A DNA stretch of 64,000 bases from an uncultured Holophagaceae bacterium (lineage in GTDB: Bacteria; Acidobacteriota; Holophagae; Holophagales; Holophagaceae). Positions 28,643-36,693 of this stretch are shown here, one piece after another. Made by a program: the position numbers and the translations under genes. The stretch lies in assembly GCA_903913215.1 (NCBI GenBank), contig CAIWKE010000035.1, positions 1 to 64,000 on the forward strand. Direction: 5' to 3'. The notes beneath the pieces were generated by a model, which had not been told where the DNA came from, did not search any database, and saw nothing but the letters and a program-made list of their open reading frames with translations. The first letter of the stretch is position 1; each line of letters starts with the position of its first letter.

Positions 28643-29404
28643 GTGTTCGATAGCATTTCCATTCCCACCATTCTTGTCAGTTATGTGGCCCTGCTGTTCA
28701 GCCTCAGTGTCCACGAGGCCAGCCATGCCACAGCTGCCTACTGGCTGGAGGATGACACCGCCGCCCGCCTGGGCCGCATGTCCCTGAATCCGCTGGTCCA
28801 CATGGATCCCCTGGGAACCTTCCTGTTTCCCCTGCTGGGCATTACCACGGGGTTCCCCTTCATCGGCTGGGCCAAGCCAGTGCCCGTGGACCCCCGCAAC
28901 CTCAGCCGGCGCTTCACCCAGCGGGGGGGCATGGCCCTCGTCGCGGCGGCGGGGCCCGCCTCCAACCTGGTGCTGGGAGCCTTCTTCCTGGGCGTGCTGC
29001 TGCTGCTGGTGAAGCTGGCGGGGGTGCCGCGCTCCTATGACTACAGCCTCTTCGTGGCCGCCTTTTCCAAGGTGGAGTCGCTCCAGGTCATGGGCCAGCG
29101 GTTGGGATTGGACCTGTCCCTGGGGCTGACCCTGGCCCTGGCCCTCTGCGGGCATCTGGTCCTCATCAATGTGGGCCTAGCCCTGTTCAATCTCCTGCCC
29201 ATGGGGCCCCTCGACGGCGCGGGCATCCTGCGGGGGCTTCTGCCCTGGCGCTGGCTCCCCAAGTTCGACCGGGTCCAGCCCTGGATGGGAGGCATTCTCA
29301 TCGTCCTGGCGCTCACAGGTGTTCTCGGCTTTGTCATCGGCCCGGTCTTCGGCGTCGTTCTTTCGGGCATCGAACTCGTAGCCCACCTCGTTCTTGGAGT
29401 CTGA
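28643..29404 (+). CDS. Site-2 protease family (M50) membrane metalloprotease
   Basis: 253 residues from the GTG at 28643, which has GGAG five bases upstream; the longer ATG start at 28574 gives a hydrophilic leader not typical of the family. About six membrane helices. Zinc motif HExxH in 'FSLSVHEASHATAAYWL' and the third ligand in 'LFNLLPMGPLDGAGILRGL'. This compact rhomboid-like M50 subgroup ('GWAKPVPVDPRNL' motif) is widespread; substrates are generally unknown. It ends 5 nt before trpS. Confidence 0.9.
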   Translation: MFDSISIPTILVSYVALLFSLSVHEASHATAAYWLEDDTAARLGRMSLNPLVHMDPLGTFLFPLLGITTGFPFIGWAKPVPVDPRNLSRRFTQRGGMALVAAAGPASNLVLGAFFLGVLLLLVKLAGVPRSYDYSLFVAAFSKVESLQVMGQRLGLDLSLGLTLALALCGHLVLINVGLALFNLLPMGPLDGAGILRGLLPWRWLPKFDRVQPWMGGILIVLALTGVLGFVIGPVFGVVLSGIELVAHLVLGV

Positions 29405-29409
29405 TTCCC

Positions 29410-30399
29410 ATGCAGCGCGTCCTTTCCGGCATCCAGCCCTCCGGCTCCCAGCACATCGGCCACCTCGTGGGGGCCCTCGACAACTTCACCCGCCTTCAGG
29501 ACCAGGGCCAGGCCTTCTATATGATCGCGGACTGGCATGCCCTGACCTCGAAGTACGAGTCCGTGGAGGAGATCTGGCCCGCCACCCAGGAGCTGACAGC
29601 CACCTACCTGGCTGCGGGCCTGGATCCCAAGCAGGCCACCATCTTCGTGCAGAGCCTCGTGAAGGAGCACGCGGAGCTGCACCTGCTGCTCTCCATGGTG
29701 ACGCCTCTCTCCTGGCTTGAGCGGGTACCCACCTACAAGGAGAAGCTCCAAAACGCCGTGGCGGACCTGGGCAGCTACGGCTTCCTGGGCTACCCCCTGC
29801 TCCAGACCGCCGACATCATCATCTACAAGGCGAACAAGGTCCCCGTGGGCGAGGATCAGCTGTTTCACCTGGAACTGGCCCGCGAGGTGGTGCGTCGCTT
29901 CAACTTCCTCTTCAAACGCGAAGTCTTTCCCGAGCCCGAGGCGGTGCTCACTAAAACGCCCAAGGTGCCGGGCCTGGATGGCCGCAAGATGTCCAAGAGC
30001 TACGGCAACTGCATCTATCTGCGCGATACCAACGCCGAGATCCTGGAGAAGTGCACCCGCCAGATGGCCTCGGATCCCGCGCGCCTGCGCAAGACGGATC
30101 CTGGCAACCCTGACATTTGCCCGGTCTTCGATTTCCACAAGCTCTTCAGCGATGCGGCCACCCAGGAACTGGTGAGCACCGAGTGCCGCCGCGCCGGCAT
30201 CGGCTGCTTCGACTGCAAGAAGCGCGTAGCCGAGGCCATGACCCGCCGCATCGAGCCCGTGCGCGAGCAGATCGAGTCCCATCTCTCGCGCCCCGAAGTC
30301 ATCCAGGATGTCCTGCGCGACGGCAGTGCCCGCGCCCGCGCCGTGGCCGCCGAGACCATGGCCGACGTGCGCGATGCCATGGCGATGCCAGCCCTCTGA
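29410..30399 (+). CDS. trpS: Tryptophanyl-tRNA synthetase
   Basis: 329 residues, class I synthetase. HIGH-like 'SGIQPSGSQHIGHLVGAL' near the N-terminus, 'ADWHALTS', and the KMSKS loop in 'GLDGRKMSKSYGNCIYL'. Charges tRNA-Trp. 'CRRAGIGCFDCKKRVAEAM' in the C-terminal part is common in this bacterial subgroup. It follows the M50 protease gene by 5 nt, so likely the same transcript. Confidence 0.96.
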   Translation: MQRVLSGIQPSGSQHIGHLVGALDNFTRLQDQGQAFYMIADWHALTSKYESVEEIWPATQELTATYLAAGLDPKQATIFVQSLVKEHAELHLLLSMVTPLSWLERVPTYKEKLQNAVADLGSYGFLGYPLLQTADIIIYKANKVPVGEDQLFHLELAREVVRRFNFLFKREVFPEPEAVLTKTPKVPGLDGRKMSKSYGNCIYLRDTNAEILEKCTRQMASDPARLRKTDPGNPDICPVFDFHKLFSDAATQELVSTECRRAGIGCFDCKKRVAEAMTRRIEPVREQIESHLSRPEVIQDVLRDGSARARAVAAETMADVRDAMAMPAL

Positions 30400-30430
30400 T
30401 CACTGCCTTCAATCAGGTCGGAACGGCCTC

Positions 30431-30458
30431 TTGCGTTTCCCCCTGTCCCTGGTAGAAT
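30431..30458 (+). promoter_or_regulatory. Candidate sigma-70-type promoter for tRNA-Lys
   Basis: TTGCGT (-35) and TAGAAT (-10) separated by 16 nt, with the -10 box 12 nt upstream of the mature tRNA 5' end. Confidence 0.6.
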
Positions 30459-30470
30459 TTTCATCTTGTT

Positions 30471-30547
30471 GGTCCCTTAGCTCAGCTGGTTAGAGCATCT
30501 GACTCTTAATCAGAGGGTCCCCGGTTCGAGTCCGGGAGGGACCACCA
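30471..30547 (+). tRNA. tRNA-Lys (anticodon CTT)
   Basis: Folds to a standard cloverleaf: acceptor GGTCCCT/AGGGACC, D-stem GCTC/GAGC, anticodon stem TCTGA/TCAGA around loop CTCTTAA (anticodon CTT), T-arm CCCGG-TTCGAGT-CCGGG, discriminator A, and encoded CCA at 30545-30547. It is the integration site of the element to its right: the sequence from 30499 onward is repeated at 38280. The gene is intact because the element carries an identical 3' part. Confidence 0.97.
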
Positions 30548-30550
30548 GCA
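30499..30550 (+). repeat. attL (52-bp direct repeat, tRNA 3' part)
   Basis: Identical to 38280-38331. It begins in the 5' strand of the anticodon stem and runs 3 nt past the CCA end. Bases to its left belong to the chromosome (tRNA 5' half). Confidence 0.95.
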
Positions 30551-30553
30551 ACA

Positions 30554-30593
30554 GAACCGCGTGGAAGCTGAGCCACGCGGTTTTTGTTTGTAC
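30554..30593 (+). terminator. Terminator of tRNA-Lys, element copy
   Basis: Stem AACCGCGTGG / CCACGCGGTT with loop AAGCTGAG and a T5 tract. It matches 38334-38373 in 38 of 40 positions; the two differences are opposite each other in the stem (G-C here, C-G at the other end). Confidence 0.9.
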
Positions 30594-30619
30594 ACCTATC
30601 TAGGGCGCGATTTCTGCCG

Positions 30620-30638
30620 TTGTCACACCCTTGTCCCA
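30620..30638 (+). repeat. Left arm-type repeat (candidate integrase site)
   Basis: TTGTCACACCCTTGTCCCA, identical to 38121-38139 and in the same orientation; the similarity extends weakly on both sides. One copy lies 70 nt inside attL, the other about 140 nt inside attR and just upstream of the integrase start, as expected for arm sites of a tyrosine integrase. Confidence 0.65.
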
Positions 30639-30642
30639 CTCT

Positions 30643-30671
30643 GGCGAAATCCTCACCGGGCCGATTTCGCC
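30643..30671. repeat. Palindrome in element left end
   Basis: Perfect 9-bp inverted repeat GGCGAAATC / GATTTCGCC with an 11-nt spacer, directly after the arm repeat. The remaining left-end non-coding DNA to 30822 also has a T8 tract followed by AGCTAGCTAGCT (30731-30750). Possible binding site or terminator; role unknown. Confidence 0.6.
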
Positions 30672-30822
30672 ATTGTCGCCAGCTAGACCCAGGCCCGGCG
30701 CGGTTCCCATGGAATACGAACCGGACATGGTTTTTTTTAGCTAGCTAGCTGGACCGGGCGGTATGCAGCGATACCCGCCACCAGGGCGCCCCGGGAGAAC
30801 CTAGCCGCGCGGCACCTTCGGG

Positions 30823-31305
30823 TTACCGCCTGGCCTTCATATCCCGGCGCATCACCTTTTCGACCTGGCGCATCGAATAGCCCTTGGCCGCATACATCGG
30901 CGCCAGCAGCCCGGCCACGATCCCACGATCAAAGGCATGGGCCGTCTGTGAGGACTGATAGGCCAGCTTCCAGCAGGTCCGGCACTGGTAGTCCACCAGC
31001 TGGGGCGGCGCGTAGAGCTTCCGGCACTTCCGCCCGCACCCTGGGCAAAGCAACCAGAGGGACCGCCCCCCGAATCGTGGTTCCCAGAATCGGATCTGGA
31101 TCCACACATCGGCCTTCCACCCGCCCATGGCGCCTTGCAGCACCACAAAGAATTCGTCGCCCTGCTTCTCTTGGCGGATCTTCCAGGTCCCGCCCCAGAC
31201 GTTCGCACTCACCGCCCCGCCAGGCAGCACCTGGACACAGACGCACGATTCCACCGTTCGCGCCTTCCTGTGGCCGTCCCATCGTCCGCTTCCCGATCCG
31301 CCCAT
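30823..31305 (-). CDS. Zinc-ribbon protein of mobile elements, function unknown
   Basis: 160 residues starting 'MGGSGSGRWDGHRKARTVESC', an N-terminus seen in small proteins of phages and islands. The middle carries two cysteine pairs, 'CPGCGRKCRKLY' and 'YQCRTCWKLAYQS', spaced to bind one zinc. The basic C-terminus 'MRQVEKVMRRDMKARR' suggests nucleic-acid contact. It is the last gene on the element's minus strand and ends 228 nt from the terminator at attL. I cannot assign a function. Confidence 0.75.
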   Translation of the reverse strand: MGGSGSGRWDGHRKARTVESCVCVQVLPGGAVSANVWGGTWKIRQEKQGDEFFVVLQGAMGGWKADVWIQIRFWEPRFGGRSLWLLCPGCGRKCRKLYAPPQLVDYQCRTCWKLAYQSSQTAHAFDRGIVAGLLAPMYAAKGYSMRQVEKVMRRDMKARR

Positions 31306-31475
31306 TCACACCGCCAGTTTTCCAAAATCCCTTGGGTTTATTCCACTGTCACCGGCCTGTTTCCGGGCCTTAGATCCGCGCCAGCATTGGTTTCCAGCGG
31401 TTTCGCACTCTCCGCACTCTTTACCCTGGTTTAGCCCTGTTCCCGGCACCGTAGCCCCCCGTCCCCGGGCCATCC

Positions 31476-31859
31476 CTAGCACCGGCGCGGGTTTGATCGT
31501 GTTTGATTAGGTTGAAAAGGCGTCCGGCGCGGCCCTTTTTGGGATCCCATGGCCGCCCGGCGCCTGGCGCCCTGTTCCGCCTCAGCATCCCGACAGGCCC
31601 GCAGGGCGTCCGGGTGGACAAGGTGGGCCAGGTAGTCCGGGAAGGTAGTCACCCGGGATTCGGCCAGGCTGGATTCATGGGCGGCCCATGCTTCGGCGTC
31701 CGCTTCCAGCAGGGCCAGCAGGGCGGGCCGGTGTTCGGCGATCAGGGCCAGCAGCTGGGGCGGCGGTTCCCCGGCACCCGATAGCCGCAGCCCACCAGGT
31801 CGAAGGGACAGGCGGAAGCCCAGCCCCTCGACCTGGCCCAGCACTTCGGGCGGCGTCAC
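31476..31859 (-). CDS. Small protein with TubC-docking-like N-terminus
   Basis: 127 residues. The N-terminal half ('GLRLSGAGEPPPQLLALIAEHRPALLALLEA') resembles the TubC N-terminal docking-like segment frequent in phage and island proteins next to primases. The C-terminus is basic and has no recognisable domain. Its start overlaps the stop of the primase-helicase gene (ATGA), so it is likely made with it. Function unknown. Confidence 0.7.
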   Translation of the reverse strand: MTPPEVLGQVEGLGFRLSLRPGGLRLSGAGEPPPQLLALIAEHRPALLALLEADAEAWAAHESSLAESRVTTFPDYLAHLVHPDALRACRDAEAEQGARRRAAMGSQKGPRRTPFQPNQTRSNPRRC

Positions 31860-34489
31860 AGGTCCATCCCGAAGGTTTCACCCGACACGGCAGGCAGGCG
31901 GAAGGTATCTGTCTCATTAGATCCCCCCCCTACCTCACCCGCTACCCCGCTACCTTTCAACACTGGCGCGGTTCTAGCGGTTGCCCCTTGGTTGCGGGTA
32001 GCGGGCGCAGGCGCTACCCCGCTACCTGAGACGGTTGCGGGTAGCGGCAGGGTTGCCCCCCCGATTCCCTGGGCGCTACCTTCAGATCCGCGCCGTTGCT
32101 CACTTGTAGCGGGTAGCCCCTCAATTGCCCCCCCTGGCGGAAGGTCTAGGTAGCGGTCAAAGGTGTCCTTGAACTGTTCCAGGGCATAGCCCTTCAGGGT
32201 TGCCCCCGTTGGCAGCTTCAGATCCTTGGATTTGATCAGGTAGGGCTTCAGCATCCGGGACAGCTGGCTAGGTGTCATCTGCCTGCCGTGGTCGAAGGTG
32301 TGCCAGGGCTTGAGGTCATCGGCTACCAGTTCCTTGATCAGATCCGCCGTGGGCAGCTTAGGGTTCAACAGGCCGGAAGGATTCCGCTTGGTGAAGGCGT
32401 CCCGGATATCCGCCAGCAGCTGGCCCGCCAGGGACATCGGTTCCTGTTCCACACCCGCCAGCTTCAGGGCAGCGGCCCGGGCCATACCCGGCCACCGTCC
32501 GCCCGCGTGGTCCGCTATGGCCAGCAGGGGTTCCCAGTTGTCTTGGGCGCGGTCATTCAGGGCATCCGGCAGGGCAGGGCGGGCCTGTTGGATAGCAGCA
32601 CCGGCGGCGTCGGCATAGGTCGCCAGCATGGACGCCAGGCGCTCAAATCGGGCCGGGTTGGCATGGCGCAGGCGCTGGACTGATTCGGATTTCAGCTTCC
32701 GGCGCAGTTCCAGGACCACCGCCCGGTCCATGAGGGTCCCGGCCAGGTGCCCGATACCAGACAGGGCTTTGGCGCCCCAGGTGCTGAACCGTTGCGGCTC
32801 ATGGTCATCTCCCACGGTTCGGATGACATAGGCCGATTGCCGGGTGTGGCCCGAATTGATCACGCCCCGCAGTTCCTCGTTTTCCTTCAAGAATGAATCG
32901 GCCTCATCAATCATTAAGGTGGGCTTGTGGGCTTCGATCACCCGGAACACGGCAGCGGGTGAGATGTTCGACGCCACCAGCGGGCGGCAGGCAAGGCGGC
33001 CCAGCAGGTCCAGGAACTGAGTCTTGCCGCACCTGGGTTCCGGCGCCGTGATAACGGCCAAGGGCGCCACCTGGACGGCATCAATAAACCAGGTGAAGGA
33101 AGCCCAAAGGGTCCCGGCTATCGCCACCTCTTCATCACAGACGATGAAGGTCTGAATCGTCGCCATGATTTCATCTAGCAGCTGCGAAGGGACAACAGGC
33201 CCGGGCCAGAGGTCTGTCTGTGGGCACAGGGCAGGCGCCCCGCCGTTCTTGCCTTCGGCGGCCTTCTTCGGCCTGGCGTCCTTCACCAGTCCATCCAGCA
33301 CACTCACCCGGCAGCCCAGGATTTCGGCTTCGGCATCCCGCACCTTTTCGTAATCCAGGGTGTGCAGGTCCGCCAGGCGCTTGATCGTCGCCCCATGCCC
33401 CGCCAGCTCGCCGGGTTCTTCGGCTTCCTCTGTTTCCGGCGCCTGCCTCGGTTCGGCATATTCCAGCAGGTTGATCGACTCATCACCTTGGGCGGCCTTC
33501 AGCACGTCCGCCAGCCCCAGGATCCCTTCATGGCAACCATGGGAACAGGACCAGGTGGGCCACCGGCCCGCCTCATGGATGATGAATCCCGAATCATCGT
33601 CCACCTTGCCGGTGTGGTCCTCATACCACAGGCAATTGGTCCGCCAGCGGGATCCCTTCTTGGCGCCCTGTTTCATGTATGGGCGCTCAGGGCCTACCGG
33701 CACCTTCAGGGCCACCAGCAGATCCGCCAGGCGAAGGGTGCTGAGTTCCACAGGCAAGGGCGCGGCCCAGGAAAAGCCTTCTTCCTTCCGCTTTGCCCGT
33801 TCCCTTTCGATATGGGGCAGGACAGGCAGGGCCGGGACTTCCACCGTGGCCAGTTCTTCCAGCGGGATCGCCAGGGCATCGCCCGGGACCTCTTCCCGCT
33901 TGATCGCATCGGCGCCGTTCGGATGGCCTGGCAGGAAGTAGATCCGCGCCACGTCGCGCAGGGCGGACATATCCAGCCCCCGGCGGGTGCCGTTTAGGCC
34001 AAGGTGGGCCAGTGCCCATTCCGTCGCCTGGTGCCATTGGTCCGCAGGGACCGGACTGGCCAGGGCCACGATAGCCCGGTGCTTCGGCCATCCTGCGCTG
34101 TCGCTCCAGGTCGTCCACTGGTAGGCCAGCACACCCGCAGCCCATAGGGCTTCATTCACTTCCTGAAGGGTCACCGGGTTTTCTATCATCACCTTCCGGG
34201 TGACCTGGCGCCCCCGCTTGTCGATCTGGCCCGGGACCACCTCATCGCGTCCGTTGTCATAGTCCAGCCCCAGCAGCTGGATCGCCTGGGCCTCATCCTT
34301 GCCCCGGTGCTGCGGGTCAAACCTGGCGCCAGCAATTGCCGGCAGTCCCTTCTTCGGGCTATCGCCCTTCGGCACCTGGCGCGGCGTGTTTGTCCGCCCA
34401 AGGATGGCCAGCAGGTCCGCCCAGGTGCCATCAAAGGGCTTCGGCAGATTGTCTTGGGCATGGGTGAAGAATGAACAGGTGAGCTTCAT
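31856..34489 (-). CDS. Primase-helicase (AEP-like N-terminus, DUF3631-type ATPase)
   Basis: 877 residues. The N-terminal part has an archaeo-eukaryotic-primase-like D-x-D in 'LLGLDYDNG' (Asp76, Asp78) and a conserved His in 'GWPKHRAIVALASPV' (His137). The centre is a P-loop ATPase with Walker A 'TAPEPRCGKTQFLDLLG' (about residue 485) and Walker B 'PTLMIDEADSFL' (about 528), then 'FSTWGAKALSGIGHLAGTLMDRAV' typical of DUF3631/phage replication ATPases. The C-terminus is low-complexity Gly/Ala/Pro and is encoded by DNA full of GCTACC repeats. It probably starts and drives replication of the excised element. The AEP assignment is inference from short motifs. Confidence 0.85.
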   Translation of the reverse strand: MKLTCSFFTHAQDNLPKPFDGTWADLLAILGRTNTPRQVPKGDSPKKGLPAIAGARFDPQHRGKDEAQAIQLLGLDYDNGRDEVVPGQIDKRGRQVTRKVMIENPVTLQEVNEALWAAGVLAYQWTTWSDSAGWPKHRAIVALASPVPADQWHQATEWALAHLGLNGTRRGLDMSALRDVARIYFLPGHPNGADAIKREEVPGDALAIPLEELATVEVPALPVLPHIERERAKRKEEGFSWAAPLPVELSTLRLADLLVALKVPVGPERPYMKQGAKKGSRWRTNCLWYEDHTGKVDDDSGFIIHEAGRWPTWSCSHGCHEGILGLADVLKAAQGDESINLLEYAEPRQAPETEEAEEPGELAGHGATIKRLADLHTLDYEKVRDAEAEILGCRVSVLDGLVKDARPKKAAEGKNGGAPALCPQTDLWPGPVVPSQLLDEIMATIQTFIVCDEEVAIAGTLWASFTWFIDAVQVAPLAVITAPEPRCGKTQFLDLLGRLACRPLVASNISPAAVFRVIEAHKPTLMIDEADSFLKENEELRGVINSGHTRQSAYVIRTVGDDHEPQRFSTWGAKALSGIGHLAGTLMDRAVVLELRRKLKSESVQRLRHANPARFERLASMLATYADAAGAAIQQARPALPDALNDRAQDNWEPLLAIADHAGGRWPGMARAAALKLAGVEQEPMSLAGQLLADIRDAFTKRNPSGLLNPKLPTADLIKELVADDLKPWHTFDHGRQMTPSQLSRMLKPYLIKSKDLKLPTGATLKGYALEQFKDTFDRYLDLPPGGAIEGLPATSEQRRGSEGSAQGIGGATLPLPATVSGSGVAPAPATRNQGATARTAPVLKGSGVAGEVGGGSNETDTFRLPAVSGETFGMDL
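31941..32154. repeat. GCTACC/GGTAGC iteron cluster, candidate replication origin
   Basis: Nine copies of GCTACC or its complement within 214 bp, including two identical 14-mers GCTACCCCGCTACC (31941-31954, 32013-32026) and an inverted GTAGCGGGTAGC (32106-32117). They lie inside the low-complexity 3' end of the primase gene. The clustering and both orientations resemble iterons bound by a replication protein. Confidence 0.55.
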
Positions 34490-34848
34490 TTGGCACCGTC
34501 CCCGCGATAGATCCGCACCCGATCCCCGGCGCCCTTGCGCTCAAGGGACTGGATCAGTTCCGCACCAAACAGGCTCCCGGCGCTCATGGGATCAAAGACA
34601 AGGGTGCTGTCTGGGTCCAGCCAAACCTTCACCCGCCCCGCCATGAGTCGCGTATTGGCGTCCATGATGAAAATTTCAATCCCGATGCCAGTGCAGCGGG
34701 CGGCCTGGGCCAAGATCCGATCCGCGTGGACATCCACATCGGCCTGGTTCAGTCCGTCCTCTGTCTTGTCCACACCGGACAGGAAGGAGGGAATCATCAA
34801 AATGCCCGTCCCGCGATAGGGCTTCCGCTTCTTCTTCGCCTTGGCCAT
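34486..34848 (-). CDS. Hypothetical protein upstream of primase
   Basis: 120 residues from the ATG at 34848 ('MAKAKKKRKPYRGTGILMIP'); the longer track start runs through the HTH gene in another frame. The start is strongly basic, followed by an alpha/beta pattern ('AARCTGIGIEIFIMDANTRLMAGRVKVWL'). The end overlaps the primase start by ATGA, so the two are probably translated together. No family recognised. Confidence 0.75.
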   Translation of the reverse strand: MAKAKKKRKPYRGTGILMIPSFLSGVDKTEDGLNQADVDVHADRILAQAARCTGIGIEIFIMDANTRLMAGRVKVWLDPDSTLVFDPMSAGSLFGAELIQSLERKGAGDRVRIYRGDGAK

Positions 34849-34849
34849 C

Positions 34850-35089
34850 TCAGCCCGCCTTCCGCACGTCATGCTCGGAAGTAGAGGCGCCCGAATGGGC
34901 CTCGCACCAGGCGGCCAGTTCGGCGGGTGTGTAGCGGACGCGGTTGCCCAGCTTGATGAATCGCGGGCCGGTGCCCTTGCATCGCCATTCGGCCAGGGTC
35001 CATTCCGACAGGCCAAGGAAGGCGGCGGCGGCCTTGGGATCTAGCAGGGCACCGCCAGCGGGCGGGTGTGTTTCGGCAGGTTTGGACAT
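34850..35089 (-). CDS. AlpA/excisionase-like helix-turn-helix protein
   Basis: 79 residues from the ATG at 35089, which has GAGG upstream. The core 'LDPKAAAAFLGLSEWTLAEWRCKGTGPRFIKLGNRVRYTPAELAAWCE' is the MerR-like winged HTH of AlpA/Xis-type proteins (HTH_17). In P4-like and PICI elements such proteins control the integrase and excision or replication genes. It lies one base upstream of the 120-aa gene. Confidence 0.88.
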   Translation of the reverse strand: MSKPAETHPPAGGALLDPKAAAAFLGLSEWTLAEWRCKGTGPRFIKLGNRVRYTPAELAAWCEAHSGASTSEHDVRKAG

Positions 35090-35247
35090 CTGAGCCTCTG
35101 AATTGGGCCGCATGAGGAATTCATGGGCTATTCATAGGCTCGGGTTGGGTTGCCCCCCCATCTAGGCGGCCCTGCCGACACTATTTTTCAGGCGTGATTC
35201 CGCAGGATCACCGGCACAAAATCCAGGGCGTGATTCCGGGTGTTTCC

Positions 35248-35937
35248 CTAAAAGGGAAGGGCAGCTATCTGTTCCTTGATCCTGTCCATTTCGGTCTGTC
35301 CCCAGTCCTTGCCTACCACTTCACCTGTGGCCCAGGTGTGGACGGCCTGGGCAATAGGCATGACGTGGGAGATTGGCCGGTCCTTGGCAATGTGAAGTTC
35401 GAACCGAAGGCACTCGATAAGGCGATGCTTCGCCCCGGACTTCACCTGCTGGGTTTGGGTGGGCGTCCGCTTCCCTTTTGGTTCGGCCTTCCGGGTTGCC
35501 GTATGGCCCGCCACATCGTCCAAAAACGTTGCCAGGGCGCCTAGTTCATAGCCCCGCATATCGTCATGCCCCCACCAGGGTTCTTCCTGTTCTGGCACAC
35601 CTTCATCGTCGAACGAATACCGCCCAATATTGAACCAGGGCCAGGGATCTGCGGCCTTCCCGATCCGCGAGTGGGCATCGTTCTCGATAGCGTCCAGGGC
35701 AGGGCGTGAGACGTTCGCCAGTTTGTGCCGCAGGGTCCGGGCACACTCGGCGATAGCCTTCAGTTCCTGTTCCACCTTCCAGGGCGCCGGGTTGCGCTTG
35801 GGCGGGTCTGCGATTGCCCGGGCGTATTCTGTGGCCTCAAGGGTTATGTCAAACCACCCGACTTCTGCCGTCACGGCTTGATTCTTCGGCAGGCGCGCAA
35901 GGGCCGCCTTCAGGACTTCCAGATCCGCCTTCGCCAT
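35248..35937 (-). CDS. Hypothetical element protein
   Basis: 229 residues if started at the ATG 35937 ('MAKADLEVLKAALARLP'), 238 if at 35964; neither start has a clear ribosome site. Mostly hydrophilic, alpha-helical, with acidic Trp-rich 'DDEGVPEQEEPWWGHDDMRGYELGAL' in the middle. No signal peptide, no membrane helix, no recognised domain. The 134-nt gap downstream holds no gene and may contain the promoter of the HTH-primase operon. Confidence 0.7.
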   Translation of the reverse strand: MAKADLEVLKAALARLPKNQAVTAEVGWFDITLEATEYARAIADPPKRNPAPWKVEQELKAIAECARTLRHKLANVSRPALDAIENDAHSRIGKAADPWPWFNIGRYSFDDEGVPEQEEPWWGHDDMRGYELGALATFLDDVAGHTATRKAEPKGKRTPTQTQQVKSGAKHRLIECLRFELHIAKDRPISHVMPIAQAVHTWATGEVVGKDWGQTEMDRIKEQIAALPF

Positions 35938-36032
35938 GATGCCCGCCCGCCATGCACCCGCCATAAAGGCAGCGCGGCAGCTGGTGCGGGAACCAGTGTT
36001 CGGGCCGTCGCCCTAGCCGCGCTGTTCTCAGT

Positions 36033-36284
36033 CTAGGCCGTCTTGAGCCTGTCCCGGCGGATCCCTTGCAGTTCTTCCAGGCCCGCGTTCGCATGGTCCA
36101 CGCCATGCTGGGCCAAGACATCCAGCAGGGCCGCCAGGTCCTCAAGGGGTTGCCCTGTCCATTCGGACGGCCCACCGCCTTCTGTCTCGCCTAACAGGAA
36201 GCCCACACTTCGCAGGGCTTGGAAGTGCTTCCAGGATTGGAACAGGGCCTGTTCAGCGGCCTCGATCCGTTCGTTCTCGCTCAT
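36033..36284 (-). CDS. Small hypothetical element protein
   Basis: 83 residues, helical and acidic at the start ('MSENERIEAAEQALFQSWKHFQALR'). It overlaps the end of the ribbon-helix-helix gene by 4 nt (ATGA), which supports it as a real gene. No family recognised. Confidence 0.65.
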   Translation of the reverse strand: MSENERIEAAEQALFQSWKHFQALRSVGFLLGETEGGGPSEWTGQPLEDLAALLDVLAQHGVDHANAGLEELQGIRRDRLKTA

Positions 36285-36496
36285 GCTTCCTCCGATCTGT
36301 TCAACAGATCCTCAAGGGCCACAGGTGCGGGATCACCGGCGGCGGGTTCAAAGGCGGCCCGGATCATCCGGCCCAACAGGCGCCCGGGTGGCACCGCCAG
36401 GCGCTCGCAGGCGGCCCGAAGTAGGGCGGCCTCGCCTTCCTGAAGGCGGAAGGAAACCTGGACTGTCTGGATTTCTGCTTTTGGCCTGCCGACCAT
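36281..36496 (-). CDS. Ribbon-helix-helix-like DNA-binding protein
   Basis: 71 residues. 'IQTVQVSFRLQEGEAALLRAACERLAVPPGRLLGRMIRAAFE' fits a ribbon-helix-helix fold: a short beta strand, a helix, then 'VPPGRLLGRMIRAAF' as the second helix. Likely a small repressor or plasmid-type partition/copy regulator of the element. The 197-nt region between it and the integrase gene contains no gene. Confidence 0.72.
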   Translation of the reverse strand: MVGRPKAEIQTVQVSFRLQEGEAALLRAACERLAVPPGRLLGRMIRAAFEPAAGDPAPVALEDLLNRSEEA

Positions 36497-36693
36497 GTAT
36501 CACCTCGCTTCCAACAGGTTAGCGGGAATCCTCGTGCGCGCGAGGGTATTTCTACTTTCGATAACGGCCATTATGTAACCTCAAACGTTTGCTAAGTCCT
36601 TGTATTTCAGCACCGGACTCGCAGGCGTGGAACAATTTCTAATGTTGATAAAGGCGGCCCGATTATAGGCACCTTCAGGGCTAATCGAATGAG

